From positions 151,382 through 215,381 of the forward strand of contig NZ_LMKP01000041.1 in assembly GCF_001421715.1 (NCBI RefSeq): a stretch of DNA of 64,000 bases, written 5' to 3'. This document shows, piece after piece, positions 1 through 7,776 of this stretch. The position numbers and the translations under genes are program-made. Origin of the DNA: Sphingomonas sp. Leaf22. Lineage in GTDB: Bacteria > Pseudomonadota > Alphaproteobacteria > Sphingomonadales > Sphingomonadaceae. How positions within the stretch are numbered: position 1 is the first letter of the stretch; each line of letters opens with the position of its first letter. Below the pieces are notes generated by a model, which had not been told where the DNA came from, did no database searches, and was given only the letters and a program-made list of their open reading frames with translations.

Positions 1-277
1 CCCGGCGCATCTGCGACAAATACAGGTTGCGCAGAATGATGAAGGTCCATGCCCGCATGTTCGTGCCGGCCTGGAATCGCTGCCGTGCCGCCCACGCCTT
101 CAACAGCGTTTCCTGGACCAGATCATCCGCCAGATCGCGACTGCCCGACAGCGAACGTCCGAACGCGCGCAGATGCGGGATTACCTGTGCCAGCTGCTTC
201 TTGAACTCAGGATCGGAAAGCGCGACGTGCTCCTGCACCGCGCCTGCCGCGTCCTCGGTGATGTCGGATTCAGTCAT
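1..277 (-). CDS. ecfG: EcfG-family RNA polymerase sigma factor, 3' end cut by window edge
   Basis: Only the N-terminal 92 codons are present, starting at the ATG on the minus strand at 277. The protein contains a sigma-70 region 2 pattern: DLADDLVQETLLKAW, then a stretch with RAWTFIILRNLYLSQMRR. Known role: EcfG sigma factors direct the alphaproteobacterial general stress response and are held inactive by the anti-sigma factor NepR. The phyR and nepR genes nearby (572-1789) make this assignment strong. ecfG is usually next to nepR; here it lies on the opposite strand, downstream of phyR and a small membrane gene. Regions 3 and 4 are outside the window, so the DNA-binding part was not seen. 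Confidence 0.9.
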   Translation of the reverse strand, partial: MTESDITEDAAGAVQEHVALSDPEFKKQLAQVIPHLRAFGRSLSGSRDLADDLVQETLLKAWAARQRFQAGTNMRAWTFIILRNLYLSQMRR

Positions 278-359
278 TCTTATCCGTTCGATACGCAGTC
301 GGCCCGATGTCGGGCAAAGCCGAACATAGGAAGCGCGTGAGACGATTGCCAGCGGAACC

Positions 360-379
360 GGGACGAACCGTTTCGTCCC
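360..379. repeat. Inverted repeat between ecfG and the small membrane gene
   Basis: GGGACGAA and its exact complement TTCGTCCC flank a four-base spacer. It lies 15 bases past the stop of the small membrane gene and about 80 bases before the ecfG start (both on the minus strand). There is no T-run, so it is more likely an RNA stem between two co-transcribed genes or a protein site than a terminator. Confidence 0.5.
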
Positions 380-394
380 GAACCGAGTATGGCT

Positions 395-532
395 TCAGGC
401 CAGCAGGATATACGCCATGACCGCGATCACCACGACCAGCGATACGCCCAAAACGTAGCGGGTAACGCCGGGCGTCGAACCGGCTCGCGCGTCGGTTGCG
501 CTGACATGGATGCGTTCGTGATCGTCTGCCAT
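395..532 (-). CDS. Small single-pass membrane protein, 45 aa, in the stress response locus
   Basis: The reading frame starts MADDHERIHVSATDAR and ends in a hydrophobic helix (about residues 27-45, VLGVSLVVVIAVMAYILLA). The first 26 residues are polar and probably cytoplasmic. It lies between phyR (stop at 572-574) and ecfG (start at 277), same strand, so the three are probably co-transcribed. No enzyme motif is visible and I do not recognise a characterised family. The position suggests a link to stress signalling, but that is inference. The start is the only ATG near the frame's upstream end, followed by a typical charged N-terminus. Confidence 0.72.
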   Translation of the reverse strand: MADDHERIHVSATDARAGSTPGVTRYVLGVSLVVVIAVMAYILLA

Positions 533-571
533 GGCCTATCAATCCCCGAAAAACGTTTTGGGTCCGTACCG

Positions 572-1378
572 TTATTCCGCCGCTTCCGGGACGGTCGCTT
601 CATCGAAGAACAGCGCCTGACTGATCGCCGCCTTCACCGTCGACCGCTGGAACGGCTTGGTGATCAGGAAAGTCGGTTCGGGACGCTCGCCGGTCAGCAG
701 ACGCTCGGGGAATGCGGTGATGAAAATTACGGGGACGTTGAATTCGGACAGGATATCCTTGACCGCATCAATGCCCGAGCTGTCGTCGGCCAGCTGGATA
801 TCGGCGAGGACGAGGCCGGGCCGGTCCTGCATCGCGAGGGCTACCGCCTCGTCACGGGTAACCGCGACACCGGTGACTTCATGGCCCAGATCGCGAACGA
901 TCTGTTCGAGGTCCATCGCGATCAATGGCTCATCCTCGATGATCATCACCCGCGAACGCGTCTGCTGCTCGATCTCGCGCAGGGCTTCGGCGACCAGCTC
1001 CTCGACTTCTTCCGGCGTCGCTTCGATCAGATACGCGGCGTCTTCGGTCGTGAAACCTTCCATCGCCGTCAGCAGCAATGCCTGCCGCGACAGCGGGGCG
1101 ATCCGCGAAAGCCGTGCCTGCGCGATAGCCTCGATCTCGGTCCCCGAGGCGCTGGCCGCACCGAACGCCTCGGGCTGCGACGACGCCCAGATCGCCTGGA
1201 ACGTGCGATACAGGCCCAGGCGCGGATCGACGTCACGCGGAAATTCTTCCGGTGCCGCGACGATCGCCTCCAGCGTCGCGCGGACATACTGGTCGCCCTC
1301 GCTCTGGCTCCCTGTGAGTGCTCGGCCATAGCGCCGGAGGAAGGGAAGATGCGGCGCAAGCTGCTGTCCGAGCGACAT
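572..1378 (-). CDS. phyR: PhyR, anti-anti-sigma response regulator of the general stress response
   Basis: 268 aa, the usual PhyR length. The N-terminal half (about 1-135) is a sigma-factor-like decoy domain starting MSLGQQLAPHLPFLRRY. The C-terminal half is a receiver: acidic pair at 148-150 (EDE), phospho-acceptor Asp193 (LVLADIQLADDSSG), conserved Thr221 and Lys241 in a PTFLITKPF motif, a variant of the family FATGUY loop. Known mechanism: phosphorylation exposes the sigma-like domain, which captures NepR and releases EcfG. The frame is open upstream to 1531, but the ATG at 1378 gives the conserved family N-terminus and has an AAGGAG-like site before it. Divergent from nepR. Confidence 0.95.
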   Translation of the reverse strand: MSLGQQLAPHLPFLRRYGRALTGSQSEGDQYVRATLEAIVAAPEEFPRDVDPRLGLYRTFQAIWASSQPEAFGAASASGTEIEAIAQARLSRIAPLSRQALLLTAMEGFTTEDAAYLIEATPEEVEELVAEALREIEQQTRSRVMIIEDEPLIAMDLEQIVRDLGHEVTGVAVTRDEAVALAMQDRPGLVLADIQLADDSSGIDAVKDILSEFNVPVIFITAFPERLLTGERPEPTFLITKPFQRSTVKAAISQALFFDEATVPEAAE

Positions 1379-1489
1379 GGTCAGATAGGTCTCCTTCGTC
1401 ACGATCCGGCGGGGAAGCCGGTTCATGCACTGCGTTCTGAAACGATACGGCGCGGGAAAGACGCCTCCCCCGAGTTCGCGTCGTGGCAT

Positions 1490-1514
1490 GGAACCAACGA
1501 GCACGTCTTTTGTT
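1490..1514 (+). promoter_or_regulatory. Predicted EcfG-type promoter upstream of nepR
   Basis: GGAAC at 1490-1494 and GTT at 1512-1514 are separated by 17 bases, which fits the published alphaproteobacterial EcfG consensus GGAAC-N16/17-GTT. It lies about 100 bases before the nepR start and would give the positive autoregulation usual for this locus. The site ends read GGAACC and GTTTCC, so the opposite strand carries a weaker GGAAAC...GTT version facing phyR. Confidence 0.6.
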
Positions 1515-1615
1515 TCCTGTCCGCCCGACATGCTGAATCAAGTCCGTCTTGATGCCGGTCGGCAGTTGGTATTCGTGCCGGCACATGTCCGGGCGTCGGG
1601 GGAAGGCACAGCTTC

Positions 1616-1789
1616 GTGAAGGATGGCGAAAATTCGGCTCGGCGGTCGACCGCAAAGTCTGCGGCGACGACGCAACCGGACAAGAAAGATACGTCCAGCC
1701 TGGGGAACGCGTTGCGTGCCGTCTATCAGGATGCGGCCGGTGAATCGGTCCCCGACGAGATGCTCGATCTGTTGAACAAGCTAAAATAG
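1616..1789 (+). CDS. nepR: NepR anti-sigma factor, 57 aa
   Basis: GTG start at 1616 preceded by GGAAGG nine bases upstream; TAG at 1787-1789. The N-terminus is a short basic, disordered tail. The C-terminal half has the two-helix NepR core: LGNALRAVYQDAAGESVPDE then MLDLLNKLK. Known role: NepR binds EcfG and blocks it until phospho-PhyR competes it away. It sits divergently from phyR and 10 bases before the PhyP-like kinase, so nepR and the kinase are probably one transcript. The nearby ATG at 1585 is in another frame, so the GTG is the only sensible start. Confidence 0.9.
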   Translation: MKDGENSARRSTAKSAATTQPDKKDTSSLGNALRAVYQDAAGESVPDEMLDLLNKLK

Positions 1790-1799
1790 CCTCGGCAGT

Positions 1800-3380
1800 G
1801 TGAACACCCCCGTACCAGTCAAGCGGAAGTCGCCCAGCGCGGCTGCCGCGCTTCGTCGGTTTCCGACGGGTGCCAAGCTGATGCTCATCCTCAGCGCGGC
1901 GCTCCTTCCGCTTGCGCTGATCGCCCTGTTCGCCACCTTGCAGACGTCGCGGATCGCCGATGTAGATTTGCGCGCAAGGCTTCGGGTCGCGGCAACCGAA
2001 GCGTCGCGTGGTATCGCCATCGAGCTCGGCGGCGACATGACCGCCCTGCGCGTGGCGATGACCGCATTGTCCTCCGATCCCGCGAACTCGCCCAGCTGCG
2101 CACGGGTCGAAGGGGTGTTTGCGGAGCAGGCGTCGGCCGGCGCCCGCTTCGGCATCTATTCGGCGGACGGCCGGCTGGTTTGCGGGATGGCCATTCCGGT
2201 CCGCATGGTCGGAGCCCCGGACGCAGGCGGGGTGCGCGCGCAGGTCGTACCCGATACGGGCGTCGTCCTCGACATTCGCGGCACCAACGAATCCCGCGCG
2301 GTCGCGTTCTTTCCGGCCGCGCTGCTGCGCGACAAGTCGCAACCCAGCGGCTTCGCCTTGCCGTTCGAAAGCGGCATCGTCCATGGCGGCGAGGCAGGTC
2401 TCAGCCTGTCGACGCTACCACCCGAAACCGGGATCGAGCGGCTGGAGCAGGTCAGCATCCCGCTCAGCATCGACGACCTCGCCTTTACGATGGCGGTACG
2501 TCGCGCGCCGATCACGTCGTCGATCATCGTCGCGATGCTGCTGCCGCTGGTGATGTGGTTCGCCGCGACCGGTATCGGCTGGTTCGTGGTCGACCGGCTG
2601 CTGATCCGGCCGTTGCGGCAACTGCGCGACGATATCGAGCGGTATCGGCCGGGACATCCGATGGCCGACGTCAATCTGGGCGCGATCCCGGCGCAGGAAA
2701 TCGCCGATCTGGGCGAGACGTTCCAGGAACTGACGCACACCGTCGAGCGCCACGAGCAATCGATGGCCGACGGTCTGGTACGCCAGACCAAATTGACGCG
2801 CGAGGTACATCACCGCGTCAAGAACAACCTGCAAGTCATTGCCAGCCTTATCAACTTTCATGCCCGTAGCGCGCATGGCGCCGCGGCGTCCGATGCCTAT
2901 GCCACCATCCAGCGGCGGGTCGATGCGCTCGCCGTCGTGCACCGGCATCATTATGCCGAGATGGAGGAAAATCGCGGGCTGGAACTGAAATCGGTCATCG
3001 GCGAGCTGGCGTCGAACATCCGCGCAACCTCATCGACCGATACGGCCAAGATCGGCATCACGCTGAACGTCGAACAGGTGCTGGTGACGCAGGACGTCGC
3101 GGTCGCCGTCTCGTTCCTGCTGACCGAACTGATCGAACTGGCGGTGTCGGTGAACCCGCAGGCGCAGATCGGCATCTCGCTGCGTCCGGTCGCCGGCAGC
3201 GACACCGCGGTGCTGCGGGCGAGTTCGCCGTCGCTGGTCGAGAGCGAGGAGCTCGATGCGCTGGTCGCGACGCGCTATGGCCGGATCATCCTTGGCCTGT
3301 CGCGACAGTTGCGCGCGCCGCTGCACCACGATCCGCTGATTGGCGCGTACGAGATCACGATCGCGGCGAAGACGGCGTAA
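1800..3380 (+). CDS. PhyP-like HisKA_2 sensor histidine kinase of the stress response locus
   Basis: 526 aa, GTG start 10 bases after the nepR stop. Order: membrane helix at about 25-46, periplasmic sensor about 47-238, second helix about 241-264, HAMP-like linker (RPLRQLRDDIERY), then the HisKA_2 dimerisation motif EVHHRVKNNLQVIASL with probable phospho-His338. The ATPase domain looks eroded: the N-box region reads LLTELIELAVSV and lacks the usual Asn, and the G-boxes are not obvious. Known: PhyP of Sphingomonas sits at this locus and acts mainly as a PhyR phosphatase. The degenerate ATP site fits that role, but kinase activity is not excluded. A start at the ATG at 1881 would cut the first helix. 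Confidence 0.85.
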   Translation: MNTPVPVKRKSPSAAAALRRFPTGAKLMLILSAALLPLALIALFATLQTSRIADVDLRARLRVAATEASRGIAIELGGDMTALRVAMTALSSDPANSPSCARVEGVFAEQASAGARFGIYSADGRLVCGMAIPVRMVGAPDAGGVRAQVVPDTGVVLDIRGTNESRAVAFFPAALLRDKSQPSGFALPFESGIVHGGEAGLSLSTLPPETGIERLEQVSIPLSIDDLAFTMAVRRAPITSSIIVAMLLPLVMWFAATGIGWFVVDRLLIRPLRQLRDDIERYRPGHPMADVNLGAIPAQEIADLGETFQELTHTVERHEQSMADGLVRQTKLTREVHHRVKNNLQVIASLINFHARSAHGAAASDAYATIQRRVDALAVVHRHHYAEMEENRGLELKSVIGELASNIRATSSTDTAKIGITLNVEQVLVTQDVAVAVSFLLTELIELAVSVNPQAQIGISLRPVAGSDTAVLRASSPSLVESEELDALVATRYGRIILGLSRQLRAPLHHDPLIGAYEITIAAKTA

Positions 3381-3407
3381 AACGGTCGCGCCGGATCGAT
3401 GATCGGT

Positions 3408-4043
3408 TCAGCGCAATCCCAAGAGCTTGTGGGTTTGCAGCGACAGCCGCCAGCGCGGGCGGGCCATGGCAAAGGCGACCGCTTCGTCGCGGTTGAACGC
3501 TTCCTGTCCGATCGCGTCCATCGGCTGGACAAGATGATGGACGAAATCCCACTGTTCGATCGCATCGACATCGATGCCGATTTGCGGCCAGACGAGCTTC
3601 AGTTCGTCGCCGTTGCGCTGCACGACGTCGCTGCCCGCCTTCGGACTGATGCAGACCCAGTCGATGCCGGGATGGGCGGCGATCGTGCCGTTGCTCTCGA
3701 TCGCGATCTCGAAACCCTCGGCGTGCAGCGCGTCGACCAGCGCATCGTCGATCTGCAACATCGGCTCGCCGCCGGTCAGCACCACGAAACGCCGCGCCGG
3801 CTCCGGCCCCCAATGACCGGCGACCGTTGTCGCCAACGCCACCGCATCGGGAAACTTGCCCCCGCCGACGCCGTCGGTGCCGACGAAATCGGTATCGCAA
3901 AACCGGCAGATCGCGTTCTCCCGATCGACCTCCCGACCGGTCCACAAATTACACCCGGCAAAGCGGACGAACACCGCGCGCCGCCCGGCATGCACCCCCT
4001 CCCCCTGCAGGGTAAGGAACATCTCCTTGACCGAATAGGTCAT
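3408..4043 (-). CDS. queE: 7-carboxy-7-deazaguanine synthase QueE
   Basis: 211 aa radical SAM enzyme that converts 6-carboxytetrahydropterin to 7-carboxy-7-deazaguanine in queuosine and preQ0 synthesis. The cluster-binding cysteines are C31, C46 and C49, giving the QueE-specific C-x14-C-x2-C spacing rather than the usual C-x3-C-x2-C. The substrate and SAM motifs TLQGEG (11-16) and LTGGEP (89-94) are present. The ATG at 4041-4043 overlaps the queC stop by four bases, so translation is coupled. queD and queF are not in the window. Confidence 0.95.
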   Translation of the reverse strand: MTYSVKEMFLTLQGEGVHAGRRAVFVRFAGCNLWTGREVDRENAICRFCDTDFVGTDGVGGGKFPDAVALATTVAGHWGPEPARRFVVLTGGEPMLQIDDALVDALHAEGFEIAIESNGTIAAHPGIDWVCISPKAGSDVVQRNGDELKLVWPQIGIDVDAIEQWDFVHHLVQPMDAIGQEAFNRDEAVAFAMARPRWRLSLQTHKLLGLR

Positions 4044-4738
4044 CGGCCGGTGTCGGGCGTTTCGGCGTAGCGGGTGGGATCGGGCAGACCGGCCTCGACA
4101 AAGCCACGCGCGCGCAGGCGGCAACTGTCGCAGCGTCCACAATGCAGATCGCCGACCGGGTCGTAGCAGGTCCAGCTCATCGCGGCATCGAGGCCAAGTC
4201 GATCCGCCTCGCGCGCGATATCGGCCTTGGTCATGTGTTGCAGCGGCGCATGGATGCGGAAGCGGGCACCGTCGCTGCCGGCGCGGGTCGCCAGTTCGGC
4301 CAGCGCCTCGAACCCGGCGATGAAATCCGGGCGGCAATCGGGATAGCCCGAATAGTCGAGCGCATTGACCCCGATCCACAGATCGCGCGCGCCCGCCGCC
4401 TCGGCCCATCCGAGCGCGAGGCTGAGAAAGATGGTGTTGCGCGCCGGGACGTAGGTGACCGGAATGTCGTTGCCCACGCCGTCCTTGGGCACGTCGATCG
4501 ACAGGTCGGTCAGCGCCGAACCGCCGAACGCCGACAGGTCGAGCGGCAGGATGACATGGCGTTCGACCCCCAGCGACTCGGCGATGCGCCTGGCCGCGGC
4601 CAATTCGATCTGATGGCGCTGGTTGTAATCGATCGACAGGGCCAGCAGCCGGTGACCCGCCTCGCGTGCCAGCGCCGCCGACACCATCGAGTCGAGCCCG
4701 CCCGACACCAGCACCACGCTGAGGGGAGAATTCGTCAT
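4040..4738 (-). CDS. queC: 7-cyano-7-deazaguanine synthase QueC
   Basis: 232 aa. Makes preQ0 from 7-carboxy-7-deazaguanine, ammonia and ATP. The PP-loop SGGLDS is at residues 12-17 and four zinc ligands are seen at C191, C200, C203 and C206 (CYDP...HCGRCDSC). It is the first gene of a queC-queE pair, with an ATGA overlap. A rho-independent terminator and a second hairpin lie just upstream (4782-4860), so queC probably has its own promoter in the 40-odd bases after the terminator, or transcripts pass the terminator in a regulated way. Confidence 0.95.
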   Translation of the reverse strand: MTNSPLSVVLVSGGLDSMVSAALAREAGHRLLALSIDYNQRHQIELAAARRIAESLGVERHVILPLDLSAFGGSALTDLSIDVPKDGVGNDIPVTYVPARNTIFLSLALGWAEAAGARDLWIGVNALDYSGYPDCRPDFIAGFEALAELATRAGSDGARFRIHAPLQHMTKADIAREADRLGLDAAMSWTCYDPVGDLHCGRCDSCRLRARGFVEAGLPDPTRYAETPDTGR

Positions 4739-4781
4739 GCTGCGCTCGCTAAGACTTTCGGGAGGTCAGGGCAACCGCCGG

Positions 4782-4811
4782 AAAAAGAGCGGGCCGCGAT
4801 GACGCGGCCCG
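4782..4811 (-). terminator. Rho-independent terminator between the secreted protein gene and queC
   Basis: CGGGCCGCG (4790-4798) pairs with CGCGGCCCG (4803-4811) around a four-base loop. On the minus strand the stem is followed by CTCTTTTTC. It ends the gene at 4892-5314. It also lies only about 45 bases before the queC start, so it could act as an attenuator in a queC leader. Confidence 0.75.
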
Positions 4812-4836
4812 GAGGGTTCCATGCTTTAGGGGAAAC

Positions 4837-4860
4837 ATGCGTGCCCAACCGGACACGCAT
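4837..4860 (-). repeat. Ten-pair hairpin upstream of the terminator
   Basis: ATGCGTGCCC (4837-4846) and GGACACGCAT (4851-4860) form a ten-pair stem with one G-T pair and a four-base loop. It sits in the 80 bases between a stop codon at 4892-4894 and the terminator at 4782-4811. Its sequence does not match a preQ1 aptamer that I recognise. Confidence 0.5.
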
Positions 4861-4891
4861 TTCGTATAACGCGCCTGGCCTAAACATAGGG

Positions 4892-5314
4892 TTAACGCGC
4901 ACGACGCGCGCAACTGCCGACCCACCGCGCTTCATAGGCATCCGCGAACGGCATGCCGTCGGCGATCCCCTCGCTCTCGATCCGCAGCGAGCGCGGCGTA
5001 TCGACATGGACCGTCGTGCGGATGTGGCCGATGCCGGGACAGGTATAATGAACGGTCGATACGCGAGCCGTATTCTCGATCACGAACCGGCTGCATTGCG
5101 CGCTGCGCAGCCGCAGTCGCAGAAAGGCCGCCGGATCGGCAAAGCAACTCGTCCGTGCTGCCTCGGGCGATCCGGCCTCGCGCAGCGACCAGTCGCCCGG
5201 CGTGACCGCACGCATCGCCGTCAACGTCGGTGCGGCGGCAGGCTGCGCCATCGCTGCCCCCGATGCCAGCACCAGCGCCGCCGCGACCCGGTATATCGAC
5301 CTACTCGCCATCAC
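4892..5314 (-). CDS. Secreted protein of unknown function, 140 aa
   Basis: A signal peptide is clear: MMASRSIYRVAAALVLASG, with likely cleavage after AMA-Q (about residue 23). The mature part of about 117 residues has four cysteines (in TSCFAD, AQCSRF, YTCPG and GSCARR), suggesting two disulfides in the periplasm. PGDWSLREAG and the closing pattern resemble the DUF3617-type small periplasmic proteins common in sphingomonads, but I would not assign the family firmly. Located between hslO and queC on the same strand and followed by its own terminator. Confidence 0.75.
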   Translation of the reverse strand: MMASRSIYRVAAALVLASGAAMAQPAAAPTLTAMRAVTPGDWSLREAGSPEAARTSCFADPAAFLRLRLRSAQCSRFVIENTARVSTVHYTCPGIGHIRTTVHVDTPRSLRIESEGIADGMPFADAYEARWVGSCARRAR

Positions 5315-5333
5315 GTCCCCCTTACCGCTCGCG

Positions 5334-6248
5334 TCAGGATGCGATGTCGGCCACTGCCAGCGGAAATTTCGTCGCGCAGAAGGCGCAGTCGACGGTGATG
5401 ATCCCGTTCTCGTCCGCCATCGCCGCGCGCTCTTCCTCGGGGAAGCGCGAGATCACGCCGGCGATATAGTCGCGGTCGCATCGGCACCCGCGCGACAGGT
5501 CGGTGGTGGCGAGGATGCGGACTTCGCGTTCCTCGTTGAACAGCCGCCAGACCAGCGTTTCCAGCGGCACCATCGGATCGGCGAGTTCGTCGGGTCCCAT
5601 GGTCAAACCCAGCGCCTCGACATGATGCCATTCGGGATGGTCGAGGCGAACGTGCAGCCGTTCGCGACCTTCCTCCCCCTCGGGCAGATGTTGCAGGAAG
5701 ATGCCGCCGGCGATGCGCTGCCCGTTATCGTCGACGCCGATTCCGAGCCGAACCAGCGACGGGATCTGTTCGGATTGCAGGAAGTAGCTTTCCGCCGCCG
5801 CCGCGATCGAATCACCGTCGAGCGGAACGATCCCCTGATAGCGCTCGCCCGACGTCACTTGGTCGAACGTGATCGCCAAATAGCCCTGGCCGAACATCGC
5901 GAACAGCGACGGGTCCTCGCCCAGTTCGGCCAGACGATCGGCGTCGAAATCGACATAGCCGCGCAGTTCGCCATGCTTGTAGTCGCACACCATCAGGCGG
6001 ATGATCCCGCCCTGCGTCTGCGCCTGAAGCGTCAACTGCCCCTCTGCCTCTTTCAGCGTCGTGCCGAGCAACGCCGTCAGCGCCAGCGTTTCGGCCAGCA
6101 ACTTCTCGATCGGCGCGGGATAGGCGTGCGCAGCGAGGATCGACTGCGCCACCGGACCCAGTCGCACGACGCGACCGCGCGCGTGATGATCGGGCAGCGT
6201 GAACCCGATCGCACGATCGAGGTCAGGCAGACGGACGGTATCGGACAA
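5334..6248 (-). CDS. hslO: Redox-regulated chaperone Hsp33
   Basis: 304 aa from a TTG start. Hsp33 is a cytoplasmic holdase activated by disulfide formation when zinc is lost under oxidative stress. The core (GFTLPDHHARGRVVRLGP...) and the C-terminal zinc switch are present: a C-x-C in GCRCDRD and a C-x2-C in DCAFCATKF. The frame is open to an ATG at 6296, but that ATG has no ribosome site. The TTG at 6246-6248 has GGGGAG seven bases upstream and gives the family N-terminus (SDTVRLPDLDRAIGF). Downstream of argD and argF on the same strand, a frequent neighbourhood. Confidence 0.92.
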   Translation of the reverse strand: MSDTVRLPDLDRAIGFTLPDHHARGRVVRLGPVAQSILAAHAYPAPIEKLLAETLALTALLGTTLKEAEGQLTLQAQTQGGIIRLMVCDYKHGELRGYVDFDADRLAELGEDPSLFAMFGQGYLAITFDQVTSGERYQGIVPLDGDSIAAAAESYFLQSEQIPSLVRLGIGVDDNGQRIAGGIFLQHLPEGEEGRERLHVRLDHPEWHHVEALGLTMGPDELADPMVPLETLVWRLFNEEREVRILATTDLSRGCRCDRDYIAGVISRFPEEERAAMADENGIITVDCAFCATKFPLAVADIAS

Positions 6249-6415
6249 AATCAGGCTCCCCGTGGCCCGACATTCGGGCAAACTGTGATCGATCACTCAC
6301 ATGGGAGCCCGCCAGCGATTCCGCAAGCGCTTTGCGCTATGTTGCGACTGCGAAATAATCGGGTTCGGACGGTTCGATTTGGGGATCTGGAATTGAGGCT
6401 CGTACCATCGACATC

Positions 6416-6670
6416 GTCATCCGGGCTCGACCCGGAATCCCGCTGTTCTTCGATGACGGTGCGTAAAAAGCGGGACCCTGGGTCAAGTCGAGACCTCTGC
6501 AAACGTCGCGCGCCAACCAAACCGAGCCGTACCCCCGCGCAGGCGGGGGTCCAGAGCAAAGCAGAACAACGGCTTGCGCCTTAAACTCTGGACCCCCGCC
6601 TGCGCGGGGGTACAGCAGGGGGCCAAGATCGGTGCTTTCGCAAAGGTCTCGGTCACGCCCGGGGTGACGA
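6416..6670. repeat. Composite intergenic palindromes, one nested inside another
   Basis: This fills much of the 600-base gap between hslO and argF. Outer parts are of the 'GTCATCCGGGCTCGACCCGG' kind (6416-6442, mirrored by 6470-6490) and a half element CACGCCCGGGGTGACG near 6654-6669, with GAGACCTCTGC/GCAAAGGTCTC as outer arms. Inside lies a second family: exact 28-base arms at 6529-6556 and 6586-6613 (GTACCCCCGCGCAGG...) around a 29-base spacer. The inner family recurs at 29341-29425 and 38004-38081. No gene is seen in 6249-6850. Confidence 0.85.
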
Positions 6671-6850
6671 TGATGAACGGCAGTCGGTTCCATCATCAGC
6701 GTGGCTCGATAGCCGATCGAACCGTCCTGTCATTACTCGACGTACCGGACCGGATTTCCAATGGCAGAGGCGGATCGTATTACGCGCCCCCGCCCCACAC
6801 CGAACGAAGTACCGATTGCCGATCTACAAGAACCAGCGCGGCCGGTCGGC

Positions 6851-7768
6851 TCAGCCTACCAGACCGAAACACCAGCGCAGGATCGCCTTCTGCGCATGCA
6901 GCCGGTTCTCGGCCTCGGGCCAGATCAGCGACTGCGGCCCGTCGATGACGTCGGGCGTGACTTCTTCGCCGCGATGCGCGGGAAGACAGTGGAGGAATAC
7001 CGCATCGGCCCTGGCATGCGCCATCAGTGCCGCATCGACCTGATACGGGGCCATTGCCGCCAGCTTCTGCTCGGCATGCGCCTGTCCCATCGAAATCCAG
7101 GTATCGGTGACGACGACATCGGCGTCCCGCACGGCCGCGACGGGGTCGCGGGTGACGGTCGCGCGACCGTCTGCCGACGCCACGACGTCTGCCGAGGGAT
7201 CATAGCCTTCGGGACAGGCGGCGACGACGTCGAACCCCATCAGCGCGCCCGCCTCGACGATCGAATGCAGCACGTTGTTGCCGTCGCCCAACCACGCCCA
7301 TTTGGTGCCCGGCAATGCCTTGCCCGCTTCGATCACCGTCAGCAGATCGGCGACGATCTGGCACGGATGCGAATGGTCGGTCAGGCCGTTGATAACCGGG
7401 ACCGAGGCATAGCGGACCATCTCGTCCAGCTTGGCGGGATCGTCGGTCCGGACCATGATCGCGTCGCAATATCCCGACAGGACGCGCGCGGTGTCGGCGA
7501 CGGTCTCACCGCGGCCCAATTGGGTGGTGCCGGCGTCGAGCACCAGCGCCGACCCGCCCAGCTGGCGCATCGCCATGTCGAACGACACGCGCGTCCGGGT
7601 CGACGACTTTTCGAACACGCAGGCGAGCGTATGCCCGGCGAGCGACGCATCGGCATCGGCCCGCCCCTTCGGCCAGCCCTTGCGCGCGGCCTTCGCATCG
7701 AGCGCGTCGTTGAGAATGGCGGCGATGCCGTCGGCACCGGCCGAGGCTAGATCGAGGAAATGGCGCAT
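6851..7768 (-). CDS. argF: Ornithine carbamoyltransferase
   Basis: 305 aa, cytoplasmic. Makes citrulline from ornithine and carbamoyl phosphate in arginine synthesis. The carbamoyl phosphate motif SSTRTR is at 55-60, HPCQ at 134-137 and the ornithine-side HCLP at 260-263. The start ATG at 7766-7768 gives the family N-terminus MRHFLDL and has GAGGA upstream. argD lies upstream on the same strand, with a 132-base palindromic repeat in the gap, an unusual insertion inside a two-gene operon. Confidence 0.96.
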   Translation of the reverse strand: MRHFLDLASAGADGIAAILNDALDAKAARKGWPKGRADADASLAGHTLACVFEKSSTRTRVSFDMAMRQLGGSALVLDAGTTQLGRGETVADTARVLSGYCDAIMVRTDDPAKLDEMVRYASVPVINGLTDHSHPCQIVADLLTVIEAGKALPGTKWAWLGDGNNVLHSIVEAGALMGFDVVAACPEGYDPSADVVASADGRATVTRDPVAAVRDADVVVTDTWISMGQAHAEQKLAAMAPYQVDAALMAHARADAVFLHCLPAHRGEEVTPDVIDGPQSLIWPEAENRLHAQKAILRWCFGLVG

Positions 7769-7776
7769 TTTTTCAG

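Noticed and set aside
4739..4891. preQ1 riboswitch before queC
   Set aside because: Neither hairpin has the A-rich tail or loop sequence of the preQ1 classes that I know; kept only as an unexplained leader or terminator region.
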